36,532 nucleotides of DNA from Naasia sp. (GCF_025465545.1 NZ_JAODMK010000020.1:1-36532); one strand, 5' to 3'. Positions 1 through 8,645 are shown, numbered from the stretch's first letter. The notes: generated from the sequence alone by a model not told the origin. Numbers and translations are program-made.

Positions 1-399
1 GGGGCCAGTAGCGGTCGTGCCACCGTTTCCCGTCCCACCACCGCAGATCGTGGGGGTGCGCTGCCGCGCGGTACCAACCGGCTCGGCGCTTGGTCGTTGT
101 GCCGGTGCTCATGGCGGTGACACTAGCGATAGTGGGGACTCCCAGCCAGAGCCGTGCCAGTGGTTCGGCTCGATCGCGGACCCCGGCTCCTCCGGATCGT
201 CCATGGCCATGGTTCCGGTCTTCGCAGCAGTTGCCCTGGTGACCACCGTTCCGCTCGCCGCGGTGCTCCGGAACCTCGACCGCGCTTGGTAAGGCGGGGC
301 AGGTCGCGTCGCACTGTGGTTTCTCGCGGGACCTTCGGCACTGCATTTGATCGCGACGGGCGCGGACCATGTTGACGAACCCAGCGGACGGAGACTGAG
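1..399. other. Left-edge region without a recognised gene
   Basis: No reading frame here resembles a known protein on either strand. A short plus-strand frame ending at 292 finishes in a hydrophobic stretch (203-292) that could be a 29-residue membrane peptide, but it has no convincing ribosome binding site. The only clear element is the DosR-type palindrome at 328-342, which belongs to the universal stress gene that follows. Confidence 0.5.
328..342. promoter_or_regulatory. DosR-type box 1 (upstream of USP gene at 400)
   Basis: The sequence is GGGACCTTCGGCACT. It matches the core of the mycobacterial DosR/DevR consensus GGGACTWWAGTCCC in the GGGAC half, the W-W centre and the following G, with a degenerate right half. 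Its centre is about 65 nt before the ATG at 400, a usual distance for an activator site. The identical 15-mer occurs before the phosphoketolase gene at 12670-12684 on the other strand. Confidence 0.7.
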
Positions 400-1320
400 A
401 TGCACACCACCGAGACCCGAGCGAAGGTCGGCCCAGCCCGAGCGGAGCGTGCTGCTTCCGCGGATCCCGAGCACGTGCTGTTCGCCACCGATGGCGGCGA
501 TGCCGGAACAGGCGCTCTGGAGTGGCTGGCCCGTCGTGCGGAGCAGCGCCGACTCGATATCGACGTGCTCACCGTGGTCGAGCGGGACTGGACGACCATC
601 CAACTGCTCGAGGATGTGTTCCGCGACGCGGCAGAGGAGGTGCTGGATGCCGCCGAGGCCTACCTCGCACGGACCGCCCCCTCCGCCGAAGTCCGCACGG
701 CGATGTTCTTCGGCGACGCACGGGCCGAATTCGCGAACGCCTCAGCGAACGCCGATCTCCTGCTGGTCGGAAGCAACCGGACCGGAGCGCTCTCGGGCAT
801 GCTCGGAGCCAGCTTCTCCACCCGGCTCGTCGAGGCGGGGCAGTGCCCGGTGGTCGTCGTGCCGAAGACCTGGCGGCCTGGAACCGGCGCGGTGGTCGTC
901 GGCGTCCTCGGTGACGGGAGCGACGAAGCGGCGCTTCGGTTGGCCGTCGACGAGGCGACACTCCTCCACCGCGAGCTCCGGGTGATCCACGTGCGGGACT
1001 TCCCCGCCATGGTCCCGGACGCACTCGTGGAAGGTGCGGCCACCGCCGGTCTCGACGCCCAGGGTTCTCTGCTGTCGGAGGTCGTCGATCGGATCCGCAC
1101 CGCGAACCCCGAGCTGCTGGTGCGAGGAATCCTCGTCGAGGGACATCCCGCCGGCGCACTCCTCCGGGAGGCCGAGGGGGCCGAGCTCCTTGTCGTGGGC
1201 CGCCACGGCTGGAGGGTCATGGAGCGCTTCTTCATCGGCTCGATCAGCCGGGACATCATCGCCCGCCCGCCCTGCCCCGTTGCGGTGGTCCGGCCGGTCC
1301 CCGAGGATGCGCGGCAGTAG
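400..1320 (+). CDS. Two-domain universal stress protein (UspA family)
   Basis: This is a 306-residue protein with two tandem Usp domains (roughly residues 23-150 and 163-300), the arrangement common in actinobacteria. The second domain has a textbook nucleotide-binding motif, G-2x-G-9x-G-S (GRHGWRVMERFFIGS). In the first domain the equivalent stretch starts GSNRTG and ends AS, so the second and third motif glycines are lost. The start is supported by GGACGGAGA ending about 6 nt before the ATG. It is a close paralogue of the USP at 8663: both open with the FATDGG signature and share a WRPG-x-GxVVVGV linker. Usp proteins bind ATP in the cytoplasm and support survival under hypoxia and starvation; the exact role is unknown. 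DosR-type box 1 lies just upstream, so control by the DevR protein encoded here is expected. Confidence 0.9.
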   Translation: MHTTETRAKVGPARAERAASADPEHVLFATDGGDAGTGALEWLARRAEQRRLDIDVLTVVERDWTTIQLLEDVFRDAAEEVLDAAEAYLARTAPSAEVRTAMFFGDARAEFANASANADLLLVGSNRTGALSGMLGASFSTRLVEAGQCPVVVVPKTWRPGTGAVVVGVLGDGSDEAALRLAVDEATLLHRELRVIHVRDFPAMVPDALVEGAATAGLDAQGSLLSEVVDRIRTANPELLVRGILVEGHPAGALLREAEGAELLVVGRHGWRVMERFFIGSISRDIIARPPCPVAVVRPVPEDARQ

Positions 1321-1783
1321 CGCCCGAGGGCAGCCGGCTGCTCCTCGTCGCGCCTGAGCGGAAGGCGGCCCCCGTCCGCGCTTTCCCCTCCGTTCGATTG
1401 TGGAGAGCGCGTGTGCGTGCGAGCACTCCAGCCGAGCATGCGCACGGGTGGCGCCGGAGATCGGAGTGGATGCCCTTGTGTGGGCCCGCCCATGGCGGTG
1501 ATCTTCGCCGGCGCCACCGCACCGCAGGCCGGCTACGCCGAGTCGATCCAGGCGTATCCGGCGCGCTGGCCCCACGTTCGGCTCCCGGTGGGCGGTTTCC
1601 CGGGTGGTGCGCATCGTCCGCTCACCGTCAGGAGCCGGCGACCCGGAACCGGATGGCATCGCCACCGGCCGAGCCGCGCCGAGACCCGCCTCGCGGGACC
1701 AACGCCCCTAACGGCGCGAGGAGGTCTCCCGAAGGGTTGGGGCTCTGCTGCACCCGTGTGCAGCACGAGAGCGAGGCGGAACG
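1321..1783. other. 463-bp intergenic region before the ATPase gene
   Basis: No protein-coding sequence was recognised on either strand. The region holds a short GC-rich palindrome (GCAGCCGGCTGC near 1331) just after the USP stop, which might form a weak terminator, and DosR-type box 2 at 1695-1709. The rest looks like unstructured high-GC sequence or old gene remnants. Confidence 0.5.
1695..1709. promoter_or_regulatory. DosR-type box 2 (upstream of P-type ATPase)
   Basis: The sequence is GGGACCAACGCCCCT. It fits the five-site consensus GGGACCWWNGSCMCT of this window and matches the mycobacterial DosR core at 11 of 14 positions. Its centre is about 82 nt before the ATPase ATG. The preceding CTCGC is shared with box 1. 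Confidence 0.7.
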
Positions 1784-4549
1784 ATGAGCCAGATGGCCGC
1801 TCCTGGAGCACCGCGACTCGACGGGGGAGGCCCCGGGGAACCGTCCCCGCGGCCCCGGGAGACGCCGGGAAGCGCGCCGCTTCCCTCCCTGCTCCGCGAC
1901 CTCGGCACGAGCAAGGACGGGCTGGGGCGGCGGGAGGCGGAGCGACGCCTGTCCATCTACGGTCCGAACACTCTTCCCGCGGCAGCGACCCGGTCGGTCC
2001 TGGGGCTGCTGGCGGTCCAGCTCGTGCAGCCGTTCGCGCTGCTGCTCTGGCTCGCCGCCGCCATGGCCGTCCTGACGGAGACGCTCCTCCTCAGTCTCGC
2101 CGTCGTCGGAGTGATCCTCGTGAACGCGATCCTCACGGTCGTGCAGGAGCGCGGGGCGGCGAGGGCGGTCAGTGCGCTGGCGGCCTACCTGCCGGCCGTC
2201 GCCGAGGTGATCCGGGACGGCACCCTTCAGTCCGTTCCCGCCTCGCAGCTCGTTCCCGGCGACGTGCTGCTGATCACCGAGGGCGATCGGGTGTCCGCGG
2301 ACGCCCGGCTGGTATCCGGGGCCGTCCAGATGGACCTGTCGCCGCTGACCGGCGAGTCGGTGCCCGCGATGCGCTCCGCGGACGATGCCTCTCCCGTCGA
2401 GCGACTGGTCGACGAGCCGGACGTGGTGTTCTCAGGAACCGCATGCGTATCGGGGCAGGCGAGGGCGGTCGTCTTCGCGACCGGCGCGCACAGTGAGATC
2501 GGGCGGATCGCCGCCCTTGCCGGGCGGCAGAAGAAGAACGACGAGAGTCCCCTCGAGCGCCAGATCCGGCGCGTCACGTGGCTGATCGCCGCGGTCGCCG
2601 TGGGGATCGCCGCCGTCTTCCTGCCACTGGCGATGCTGGCAGGGCTCTCGCTGCCCGAGTCCGGGATCTTCGCGATCGGGCTCCTTGTCGCCAACGTCCC
2701 CGAGGGGCTGCTTCCGACGATCACCCTCGCTCTGGCGGTCGGCGTGAAGGTGCTCGGCAGGTCGGGTGCGCTCGTCACCCGGCTGTCCTCGGTGGAGACG
2801 CTGGGCTCCACGACGGTGATCTGCACCGACAAGACGGGGACGATCACCGCGAATCAGATGACGGCCACCGAGCTGTGGGCCGACGGCCGGTCGGTGCGGC
2901 TCTCTGCGGGAGCTCCGGTGCCCGCGGGCATGGCCGAGGTGATGGCGGACTGCAACCAGCTGGAACTGACGACCGATCCCATGGAGAAGGCCCTGATCGA
3001 GGCGGCGCGCCGCGCCGGGGCGGCTCCGCGACCGAGCGCCGCAGTGTTCGCGTTCGATGCGCTGCGGAAGCGGATGAGCGTCGTGGTGGCTGAGGGGCCG
3101 GCCTTCAGCTGCGAGATGAAGGGCGCACCGGAGCAGGTCCTGCCCCTCTGCCGCACCGTGCAGGCCGGTGGCGGCGCTCGCCGGCTGACGGAGGCGGACG
3201 CCGCCGCCATCGAGGGTGCCGTTGCGGAGCTCGGTGCCCGAGGGCTCCGTGTGCTCGGCCTCGCCCGACGCACCATGACAGCGGTGCCGGCCTCGGTCGA
3301 GGAGGCGGAGACGGATCTGACCTTCCTCGGCCTCGTCGCCCTCATCGACCCGCCCCGGCCGCAGGTCGCGGCAGCCGTTGAGGCGAGCCACTCCGCGGGC
3401 ATTCGCATCCACATGGTCACCGGGGACAACGGGGCGACCGCGCTCGAGATCGCGCGTCAGGTGGGGATCGTCCCGACGCGCCTCGTCTCGGGCGCGGAGT
3501 TGGACTCGATGAGTGAGCAGCAGCTCGATGCCGTCCTGTCCGCGCCGGGCGAGGTCGTGTTCGCACGAAGCACTCCCGACGGCAAGCTTCGGATCGCCGA
3601 GGCGCTGCGCGACCTGGGCCATGTCGTCGCGATGACCGGAGACGGCGTCAACGATGCGCCGGCGCTGCATGCCGCCGACATCGGGGTCGCGATGGGGCGC
3701 TCCGGAACCGATGTGGCGCGAGCGGCAGCGACGATGATCCTGGCGGACGACGACTTCTCGACCATCGTGACCGCGGTCAGGGAGGGCCGCCGCGTCTATG
3801 ACAACATCCGCAAGTTCGTGCTCTACACGTTCGTGCACCTCGTCCCGGAGGTCGTGCCCTTCGCGGTCTTCGCGCTGACCGGGGGCCTCGTCCCCGTCCC
3901 ACTGACCGCGTTCCAGATCCTCGCCATCGACCTCGGCACCGAGGTCCTTCCCGCCCTCGCGCTCGGCCGGGAGAGGGCGGAGCCCGACATCATGGCGAGA
4001 CCCCCACGGCAGCGGAACGAGCAGCTGATCACCGGGCGCCTCCTTGTGCGCGCCTGGCTCGTCATGGGGCTTGTCTCCGCGGTCCTCTCGATGGGGGCGT
4101 TCTTCCTGGTGCTGCTGAGCGCAGGCTGGACCCTCGGCGCCCCGACGGGGGAAGGGACCCCGCTTGCCGAGGCATACCGCCAGGCCACGACGACCACCTT
4201 CGCGGCCATCGTCGCGTGCCAGATCGGCTCCGCGATCGCGGCTCGCACCGAACGGGCATCGCTGCGCTCCATCGGCTTCTGGACGAACCGGCCGCTGATC
4301 GCCAGCGTGCTCGCGGCAGTGCTCTTCACCGCGGCTCTGTGCTACCTCCCTCCGCTGCAGCAGGCGTTCGGGACCGCTGCCCTGCCGGGCTGGGTCCTTC
4401 TCCTTCTGCTGTCCTTCCCGCCCATCGTGTGGGGGGCGGATGAGCTGTTCCGCGCCGCGGAGCGTCTCCACCTGCGGCGCACCCACGGCGAGCACCCGCG
4501 GGTGCTCGTGGCTCCGCAGTCCTCACCTGTCGTGCTCGGGTCCCGATAG
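1784..4549 (+). CDS. P2-type cation-transporting ATPase (CtpF/Na,K-ATPase-like)
   Basis: This 921-residue membrane pump couples ATP hydrolysis to cation export. It has the full P2 layout: N-terminal cation ATPase domain; actuator domain with TGES (189-192); phosphorylation motif DKTGT with the acceptor at D349; KGAPE nucleotide-binding motif; hinge GDGVNDAP (619-626); and a C-terminal block of membrane helices. Helix M4 reads VANVPEGLLPTITLALAVG with E307, and M5/M6 contain VHLVPEVVPFAVFA and AIDLGTEVLPALAL, resembling the Na,K-ATPase branch rather than the PEGLPA form of SERCA. The ion (Ca2+, Na+, K+ or H+) cannot be fixed from sequence. The start has GAGGCGGA about 5 nt upstream; a second ATG at 1793 is possible. 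CtpF, a P2 ATPase, belongs to the DosR regulon of Mycobacterium tuberculosis, and this gene likewise follows a DosR-type box. Confidence 0.9.
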   Translation: MSQMAAPGAPRLDGGGPGEPSPRPRETPGSAPLPSLLRDLGTSKDGLGRREAERRLSIYGPNTLPAAATRSVLGLLAVQLVQPFALLLWLAAAMAVLTETLLLSLAVVGVILVNAILTVVQERGAARAVSALAAYLPAVAEVIRDGTLQSVPASQLVPGDVLLITEGDRVSADARLVSGAVQMDLSPLTGESVPAMRSADDASPVERLVDEPDVVFSGTACVSGQARAVVFATGAHSEIGRIAALAGRQKKNDESPLERQIRRVTWLIAAVAVGIAAVFLPLAMLAGLSLPESGIFAIGLLVANVPEGLLPTITLALAVGVKVLGRSGALVTRLSSVETLGSTTVICTDKTGTITANQMTATELWADGRSVRLSAGAPVPAGMAEVMADCNQLELTTDPMEKALIEAARRAGAAPRPSAAVFAFDALRKRMSVVVAEGPAFSCEMKGAPEQVLPLCRTVQAGGGARRLTEADAAAIEGAVAELGARGLRVLGLARRTMTAVPASVEEAETDLTFLGLVALIDPPRPQVAAAVEASHSAGIRIHMVTGDNGATALEIARQVGIVPTRLVSGAELDSMSEQQLDAVLSAPGEVVFARSTPDGKLRIAEALRDLGHVVAMTGDGVNDAPALHAADIGVAMGRSGTDVARAAATMILADDDFSTIVTAVREGRRVYDNIRKFVLYTFVHLVPEVVPFAVFALTGGLVPVPLTAFQILAIDLGTEVLPALALGRERAEPDIMARPPRQRNEQLITGRLLVRAWLVMGLVSAVLSMGAFFLVLLSAGWTLGAPTGEGTPLAEAYRQATTTTFAAIVACQIGSAIAARTERASLRSIGFWTNRPLIASVLAAVLFTAALCYLPPLQQAFGTAALPGWVLLLLLSFPPIVWGADELFRAAERLHLRRTHGEHPRVLVAPQSSPVVLGSR

Positions 4550-4585
4550 GGCCTGCGCTTCCGGGTGTCGAACGCCGCCGCCCGA

Positions 4586-4600
4586 GGGACCTAAGCCCCT
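4586..4600. promoter_or_regulatory. DosR-type box 3 (upstream of DoxX gene)
   Basis: The sequence is GGGACCTAAGCCCCT. It matches the mycobacterial DosR core at 12 of 14 positions, the best of the five sites. Its centre is about 89 nt before the preferred DoxX start at 4682 and 44 nt after the ATPase stop, so the DoxX gene probably has its own promoter. Confidence 0.72.
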
Positions 4601-4681
4601 GTGAGCTCCGTTCCGCGCTGACCAGACTCGGCCTCAGGAACAGCATCCCGCGTCAGAGGAAGACCTACCAGGAAGATGGAC

Positions 4682-5275
4682 ATGACCGCTCACACTCTCG
4701 CCCCCAGCGCCTCAGCCACCCGCCGACTCGCGAACGCAGACAGGCAGGCGGAGGCGCGGACGGCACTCGTCTCGACTGCGCTCGGGCGCCGCAGCCTCGC
4801 CGTCCTCCGCTTCGCCACCGGCTTCATCTTCCTGTGGGCCTTCCTCGACAAGACGTTCGGTCTCGGCTTCTCGACCCCCCTCGAGCGCGCCTGGATCAAT
4901 GGGGGAGCGCCCGCTCAGGGCTTCCTCACGAGCCCGGCCGTCGTCGGTCCCCTCAAGGGCTTCTTCGCGGCGCTGGCCGTTCCCGCCACCGACGTCCTGT
5001 TCATGGCCGGAATGCTCGGGATCGGGCTCGCGGTTCTCCTGGGAGTCGGCTTGCGCGTGAGCGCGGCGGCCGGGACGGCCCTCATGGTCCTCATGTACCT
5101 GGCCGAGTGGCCCTTCACGCCGAACGCGGGCTCCACCAACCCGATCGTGGACTACCACCTCATCTACGCCCTGGCCCTGATCGTCCTCGCGGCCCTGTCC
5201 GCGGGGGACACCTGGGGCTTGGGGCGTCAGTGGAAGCGGATCCCCCTCCTCGGGCAGCGGCGCTGGCTTCTCTAG
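4682..5275 (+). CDS. DoxX-family integral membrane protein
   Basis: The protein has 197 residues with about four membrane segments: FATGFIFLWAFLDKTF, a helix around the GMLGIGLAVLLGVGL stretch, TALMVLMYLAEWPF and LIYALALIVLAAL. This is the layout of DoxX/DoxD proteins, membrane subunits linked to quinone or thiol redox chemistry in other organisms; the activity here is unknown. An in-frame ATG lies 6 nt earlier at 4676, but AGGAAG at 4670-4675 abuts that codon and sits at good spacing (6 nt) for the ATG at 4682, so the later start is preferred. It stands alone between the ATPase and the convergent devR gene, follows DosR-type box 3 and ends in a strong terminator. Confidence 0.82.
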   Translation: MTAHTLAPSASATRRLANADRQAEARTALVSTALGRRSLAVLRFATGFIFLWAFLDKTFGLGFSTPLERAWINGGAPAQGFLTSPAVVGPLKGFFAALAVPATDVLFMAGMLGIGLAVLLGVGLRVSAAAGTALMVLMYLAEWPFTPNAGSTNPIVDYHLIYALALIVLAALSAGDTWGLGRQWKRIPLLGQRRWLL

Positions 5276-5287
5276 CCGGGAAGAGAG

Positions 5288-5320
5288 GAAGGAGCCGTCG
5301 AGGCCCTCGACGGCTCCTTC
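5288..5320. terminator. Bidirectional hairpin terminator between DoxX and devR
   Basis: A perfect 14-bp stem (GAAGGAGCCGTCGA paired with its complement) encloses a 5-nt loop GGCCC. It sits between two convergent genes. There is no long T-run, as is common for actinobacterial terminators. Confidence 0.85.
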
Positions 5321-5338
5321 TTCACGCTGCGCGATCCG

Positions 5339-5971
5339 TCAGGGCTGCCGTGGATGCTTGGAGCCGTACACCGCCGCCTGGGTGCGGCGCTCCATGCCCA
5401 GTTTGTCGAGGAGCCCCGACACGTAGTTCTTCACCGTCTTCTCGGCGAGCTTGAGGCGCTCCCCGATCTGCCGGTTAGTCATCCCCTCGGTGATCAGGTC
5501 GAGGATCTGCCGCTCACGCAGGGTCAGCTCGATCTCGCTGCTCGACTCCTGCAGCCGCAGCAGGCGCTCCTCGGCCCGCCTGCGCAGGTCGGGGCGGATG
5601 AGCTGCTCTCCGGCGCAGACCCGCCGGATGGCGTCGACGAGGCCGGCGCCCCGGATGTCCTTGAGCAGCCAGCCCTGAGCGCCGGCGAGGAGCGCGGCTT
5701 CCTGTGCCTCCTCGTCGTCGAAGGCGGTGAGCATGAGGCAGGGCAGGTCGGGGCGGGTGGACCGGATGGTGCGGCACGCATCGATTCCTGTGCCATCCGG
5801 CAGCCGGACGTCCAGAACGACGACGTCCGGGGACGTCGCGTCGACCCGGGCGACCGCGGCGCGGACAGAGCCGGCTTCGCCGACGACTTCGAGGTCCGCC
5901 TCACGCTCGATCACGTCCGCGATGCCGCGACGCACCAGCTCGTGGTCATCGACAAGGAACACGCGGATCAC
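5339..5971 (-). CDS. devR: DevR/DosR-like response regulator (NarL/LuxR family)
   Basis: From the GTG at 5971 the protein has 210 residues. The receiver domain has acidic residues D8 and D9 and phospho-acceptor D54 in VVVLDVRLPDG, the same numbers as in M. tuberculosis DosR. The C-terminal LuxR-type helix-turn-helix reads LTLRERQILDLITEGMTNRQ followed by AEKTVKNYVS and DKLGMERRTQAAV. The contact residues K178, K181 and N182 match K179, K182 and N183 of DosR. An upstream ATG at 6010 would add 13 unconserved residues. The GTG is preferred because it makes a 4-nt GTGA overlap with the kinase stop, has GAGG 7 nt upstream and aligns exactly with DosR. It is cotranscribed with the kinase gene and probably binds the GGGACC palindromes in this window. 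Confidence 0.9.
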   Translation of the reverse strand: MIRVFLVDDHELVRRGIADVIEREADLEVVGEAGSVRAAVARVDATSPDVVVLDVRLPDGTGIDACRTIRSTRPDLPCLMLTAFDDEEAQEAALLAGAQGWLLKDIRGAGLVDAIRRVCAGEQLIRPDLRRRAEERLLRLQESSSEIELTLRERQILDLITEGMTNRQIGERLKLAEKTVKNYVSGLLDKLGMERRTQAAVYGSKHPRQP

Positions 5972-7674
5972 CCTCCCACCTCGTCCCGGCGGGGAGTCGG
6001 GATCTCCCATTCCAGGACCGCTCCGCCGCTCTCGGCAGTCCGCAGGCTGCTGCGCCCGCCCCAGCGTCGTGCGCGGTCCTCCAAATTGGCCGTGCCGCTC
6101 GCCCGCACTCGGCCCTGCACCCCGCGGCCGTCGTCAGCCACCCGAACGCCCACCAGGTCGGCGGCCGCGTGCACGGTCACGGTGACCGCTGTCGCGTCGG
6201 CGTGCCGGGCCGCGTTCGACAGGCCCTCCCGCACCACGGCCTCCAGATCCTCGAGAACATCGTCGGAAGCCAGGCCGTCCAGGTCTCCCTCGAAGACGAG
6301 CCGGGGTGCCGCGGTGAACATCGCCGCGGATTCACCGACCACGTTGAGGAGCCGATGCCGCGCTGAGCCGCCCCTCGGCTCCGCGGCGCGCAAGGCGAAG
6401 ACCGACTTGCGGATCTCGGCGATGGCCTCGTCGAGGAGCCCGGACACGAGCTCGATCTTGGGTTGCGCTCCCGACGGCACCCCCTGGACATCGATGCCGT
6501 TGAGCGACAGACCGGCGGCGAACAGCCGCTGGATCACGTTGTCGTGCAGGTCCCGGGCGATGCGGCTCCGGTCCTCGAGCAGGGCGACCCGCTCGCGCAC
6601 CTCGCGTGCTTCGCGCAGCTCCAGCGCCACGCTGGCGTGTGCGGCGAATTCGGTGACCATGTCGAGATCGGACTCGAGAAAGCGGGAAGCGCCGGCCGCG
6701 CGGATGAGCGCTAGGGCGCCCCGACGTCCGGCCGAGCGCTCCAATGGAACGAACATCGCCGGTCCGGTGAACACGCTGCTGTCCACTGACGCGGGGTGCT
6801 TCACGCCGAGTGAGAGCACAGGGTTGCCCGAAGCGATCACCTGACCGGCGACGCTGTCGGCGAAGGGGAACACCCGGCCCGCGAAGTCGTCGGCGGCCTC
6901 TCCCCACGCTCGCTCGGAGACGAGCGCGCCGGCCGGAGTCTGAGTGATCAGGATCACCGCGGACGCGTCCGTCAGGCCGATGATCGAGTCGGCGATGACT
7001 CGGAGCGGATCGGTGCCGTCATCGTTGAGCAGTGCCCCGCTCACATCGGCCGAGGCGAACGCCCACCGCTGTCGGCGCTCGGTCTCCCCGAACAGGCGCG
7101 CATTGTCGATCGCCACGCCGGCCGCGGCGGCGAGGGCCGTGAGGAGCTCTTCGTCTTCCGAGGAGAACGCCCCGTCCGAGCGGTTGGTCAGGTAGAGATT
7201 GCCGTAGACCTCGCCGCGCACCCGGATCGGTACCCCCACGAAGGAGCTCATCGGCGGGTGCAGCTCGGGGAAGCCCACCGATCGCGGGTCCTCCGACAGG
7301 TGCTCGAGCCTCACCGGGCTGGCATCCGTGATGACAGCGCCCAGGATGCCGTGTCCCCGCGGCAGGTGCCCGATCGCATCCGCCTGCTCCGGAGACAGCC
7401 CCACGTGGATGAACTGCTCGAGAGACCCATCGGGCGCGATCACCCCGAGGGCTCCGTATTGGGCACCCACCAGATCCACGGCGGCTCGGGTGATGCGCGT
7501 GAGCATGACCGAGAGGTCCAGGTCCTCCGCGATCGCCCGGGTGGCGGAGAGGAGGTTCCGCAGGCGGCCCTGGGTGGTGAGGACGTCCTTCGCCTTGTCG
7601 AGGAGGTCCCCGATCGCCCGTTCGAGCTCCGAGCGGGGCAGGTCGGGAAAGGCGATGGAGGACTCGCTGCTCAT
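5968..7674 (-). CDS. devS: DevS/DosS-like GAF-GAF sensor histidine kinase
   Basis: This is a 568-residue soluble kinase with GAF domain 1 (about 50-195), GAF domain 2 (about 215-355), a HisKA_3 dimerisation helix with phospho-acceptor H377 in RDLHDNVIQRLFAAGL, and a HATPase domain with N487 (EGLSNAARHA) and DDGRG (514-518). In DosS and DosT the heme of GAF-A is held by H149/H147 with a distal Y171/Y169. Here H139 (in ELHPPM) and Y161 (in GNLYLTN) occur in matching motifs with the same 22-residue spacing, so heme-based O2/NO/CO or redox sensing is inferred. The start has GGAAGG about 6 nt upstream. It overlaps devR by 4 nt. The gene is divergent from the USP at 7776, with DosR-type box 4 between them, implying autoregulation. 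Confidence 0.9.
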   Translation of the reverse strand: MSSESSIAFPDLPRSELERAIGDLLDKAKDVLTTQGRLRNLLSATRAIAEDLDLSVMLTRITRAAVDLVGAQYGALGVIAPDGSLEQFIHVGLSPEQADAIGHLPRGHGILGAVITDASPVRLEHLSEDPRSVGFPELHPPMSSFVGVPIRVRGEVYGNLYLTNRSDGAFSSEDEELLTALAAAAGVAIDNARLFGETERRQRWAFASADVSGALLNDDGTDPLRVIADSIIGLTDASAVILITQTPAGALVSERAWGEAADDFAGRVFPFADSVAGQVIASGNPVLSLGVKHPASVDSSVFTGPAMFVPLERSAGRRGALALIRAAGASRFLESDLDMVTEFAAHASVALELREAREVRERVALLEDRSRIARDLHDNVIQRLFAAGLSLNGIDVQGVPSGAQPKIELVSGLLDEAIAEIRKSVFALRAAEPRGGSARHRLLNVVGESAAMFTAAPRLVFEGDLDGLASDDVLEDLEAVVREGLSNAARHADATAVTVTVHAAADLVGVRVADDGRGVQGRVRASGTANLEDRARRWGGRSSLRTAESGGAVLEWEIPTPRRDEVGG

Positions 7675-7702
7675 CGAACGCCTTCCAGACCCGATCCAAG
7701 AG

Positions 7703-7717
7703 GGGACCTATGGCCCT
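7703..7717. promoter_or_regulatory. DosR-type box 4 (divergent devS / USP promoter)
   Basis: The sequence is GGGACCTATGGCCCT, matching the mycobacterial DosR core at 11 of 14 positions. It lies in the roughly 100-bp gap between devS (start 7674, minus) and the USP (start 7776, plus), 36 and 66 nt from the two starts. Being palindromic it could activate both directions. CCTATC around 7730-7735 is a possible -10 element for the plus-strand gene. Confidence 0.72.
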
Positions 7718-7775
7718 GATTGCCCCGAACCCTATCGGGCGACCATTGGAGCACGCCACTGCAGAGGAGCTCACC

Positions 7776-8645
7776 ATGACCATCCAGGCGGACCAGCATC
7801 GATACGAAGCCACCGCCCTCCCGGACGACCCGCTGGTGGGAGTGGGCGGCCAGATCCTCGTCGGCTTCGACGGGTCACCGGCAAGCGAGTCGGCACTGAC
7901 CTGGGCGGTCGCGCGCGCGACCACGAGAGGCGTCCGCAGGATCGTCCTCGTCGGCGTGGTCGACGACGACTCGGGCGCCATGGGACAGGACTATGCCGAT
8001 CTCGCCGCAGAGCAGGCGGCACGCTTGCTCTCGAGGACCGCGGACCGCGTCTCGGAGAAGCATCCTTCTCTGCTGGTCGACACTCGCCTCGCCCGCGGTT
8101 CGGTGGCAGTGGGGCTCGCGGGAGCCGGCTCCGACGAGGACCTCGTCGTGGTCGGCTCCGACAAGACCGGATACGCGCGTGGGCGGGTGTACGGGTCTCG
8201 GAGTCTCCAGCTGGCCGCAGTGGCTGGCGGGACCATCGCGGTGATTCCCGCCGTGGATCTCCGGCTTCGCGAGGGGGTGGTCGTGGCCCTGCAGGAGCCG
8301 GAGCGGGCCGGCGAACTGGCCCGCATGGGCGCACGGGAGGCCGTGCAGCGCCGCTCCTCACTCTCCCTCGTGCACGCCATCCCGCTCGAGAGCGGCCCGG
8401 AGCGGCACGCCTGCGCGGATCTCACCCTGGCCGCGGGGCGCGCGGCCGCATCACAGGAGTCTCCTCACCTCGAAGTGACCTCGTTCCTGGCGCACCGGCG
8501 TCCGGCAGAGGCGATCCTCAACCTTTCGAGGGACAAGGCGCTCCTGCTGGTCGGGCGCTCGCGTCGTCCCGAGCCGAACGTGCTCGGGGGGACCCTTCAC
8601 GAGGTCCTGATGAACGCGAACGTCCCCGTCGTGGTCGTCCGTTGA
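7776..8645 (+). CDS. Universal stress protein, two Usp domains
   Basis: The protein has 289 residues. The first domain starts at about residue 25 (ILVGFDGSPASESALTWAVARA, a typical Usp opening) and the second runs from about 160 to the end. The first nucleotide-loop equivalent is GSDKTGYARGRVYGS, with K where the second motif glycine is expected. The second is GRSRRPEPNVLGGT, also degenerate, so ATP binding may be weak or absent. An upstream in-frame ATG at 7710 lies within the DosR-type box; the ATG at 7776 has GAGGAG at 7-nt spacing and is chosen. This protein is only distantly related to the other two USPs of the window. It begins a likely operon with the USP at 8663 and the FMN-binding protein at 9579, divergent from devS. 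Confidence 0.87.
   Translation: MTIQADQHRYEATALPDDPLVGVGGQILVGFDGSPASESALTWAVARATTRGVRRIVLVGVVDDDSGAMGQDYADLAAEQAARLLSRTADRVSEKHPSLLVDTRLARGSVAVGLAGAGSDEDLVVVGSDKTGYARGRVYGSRSLQLAAVAGGTIAVIPAVDLRLREGVVVALQEPERAGELARMGAREAVQRRSSLSLVHAIPLESGPERHACADLTLAAGRAAASQESPHLEVTSFLAHRRPAEAILNLSRDKALLLVGRSRRPEPNVLGGTLHEVLMNANVPVVVVR

Noticed and set aside
203-292. Possible 29-residue hydrophobic peptide near the left edge
   Set aside because: No ribosome binding site and no family were seen, and composition alone is too weak to call a gene.
1411-1783. Open frames in the gap before the ATPase
   Set aside because: The translations are Arg/Pro-rich with no domain, and the frames simply run into the ATPase gene in the wrong phase.
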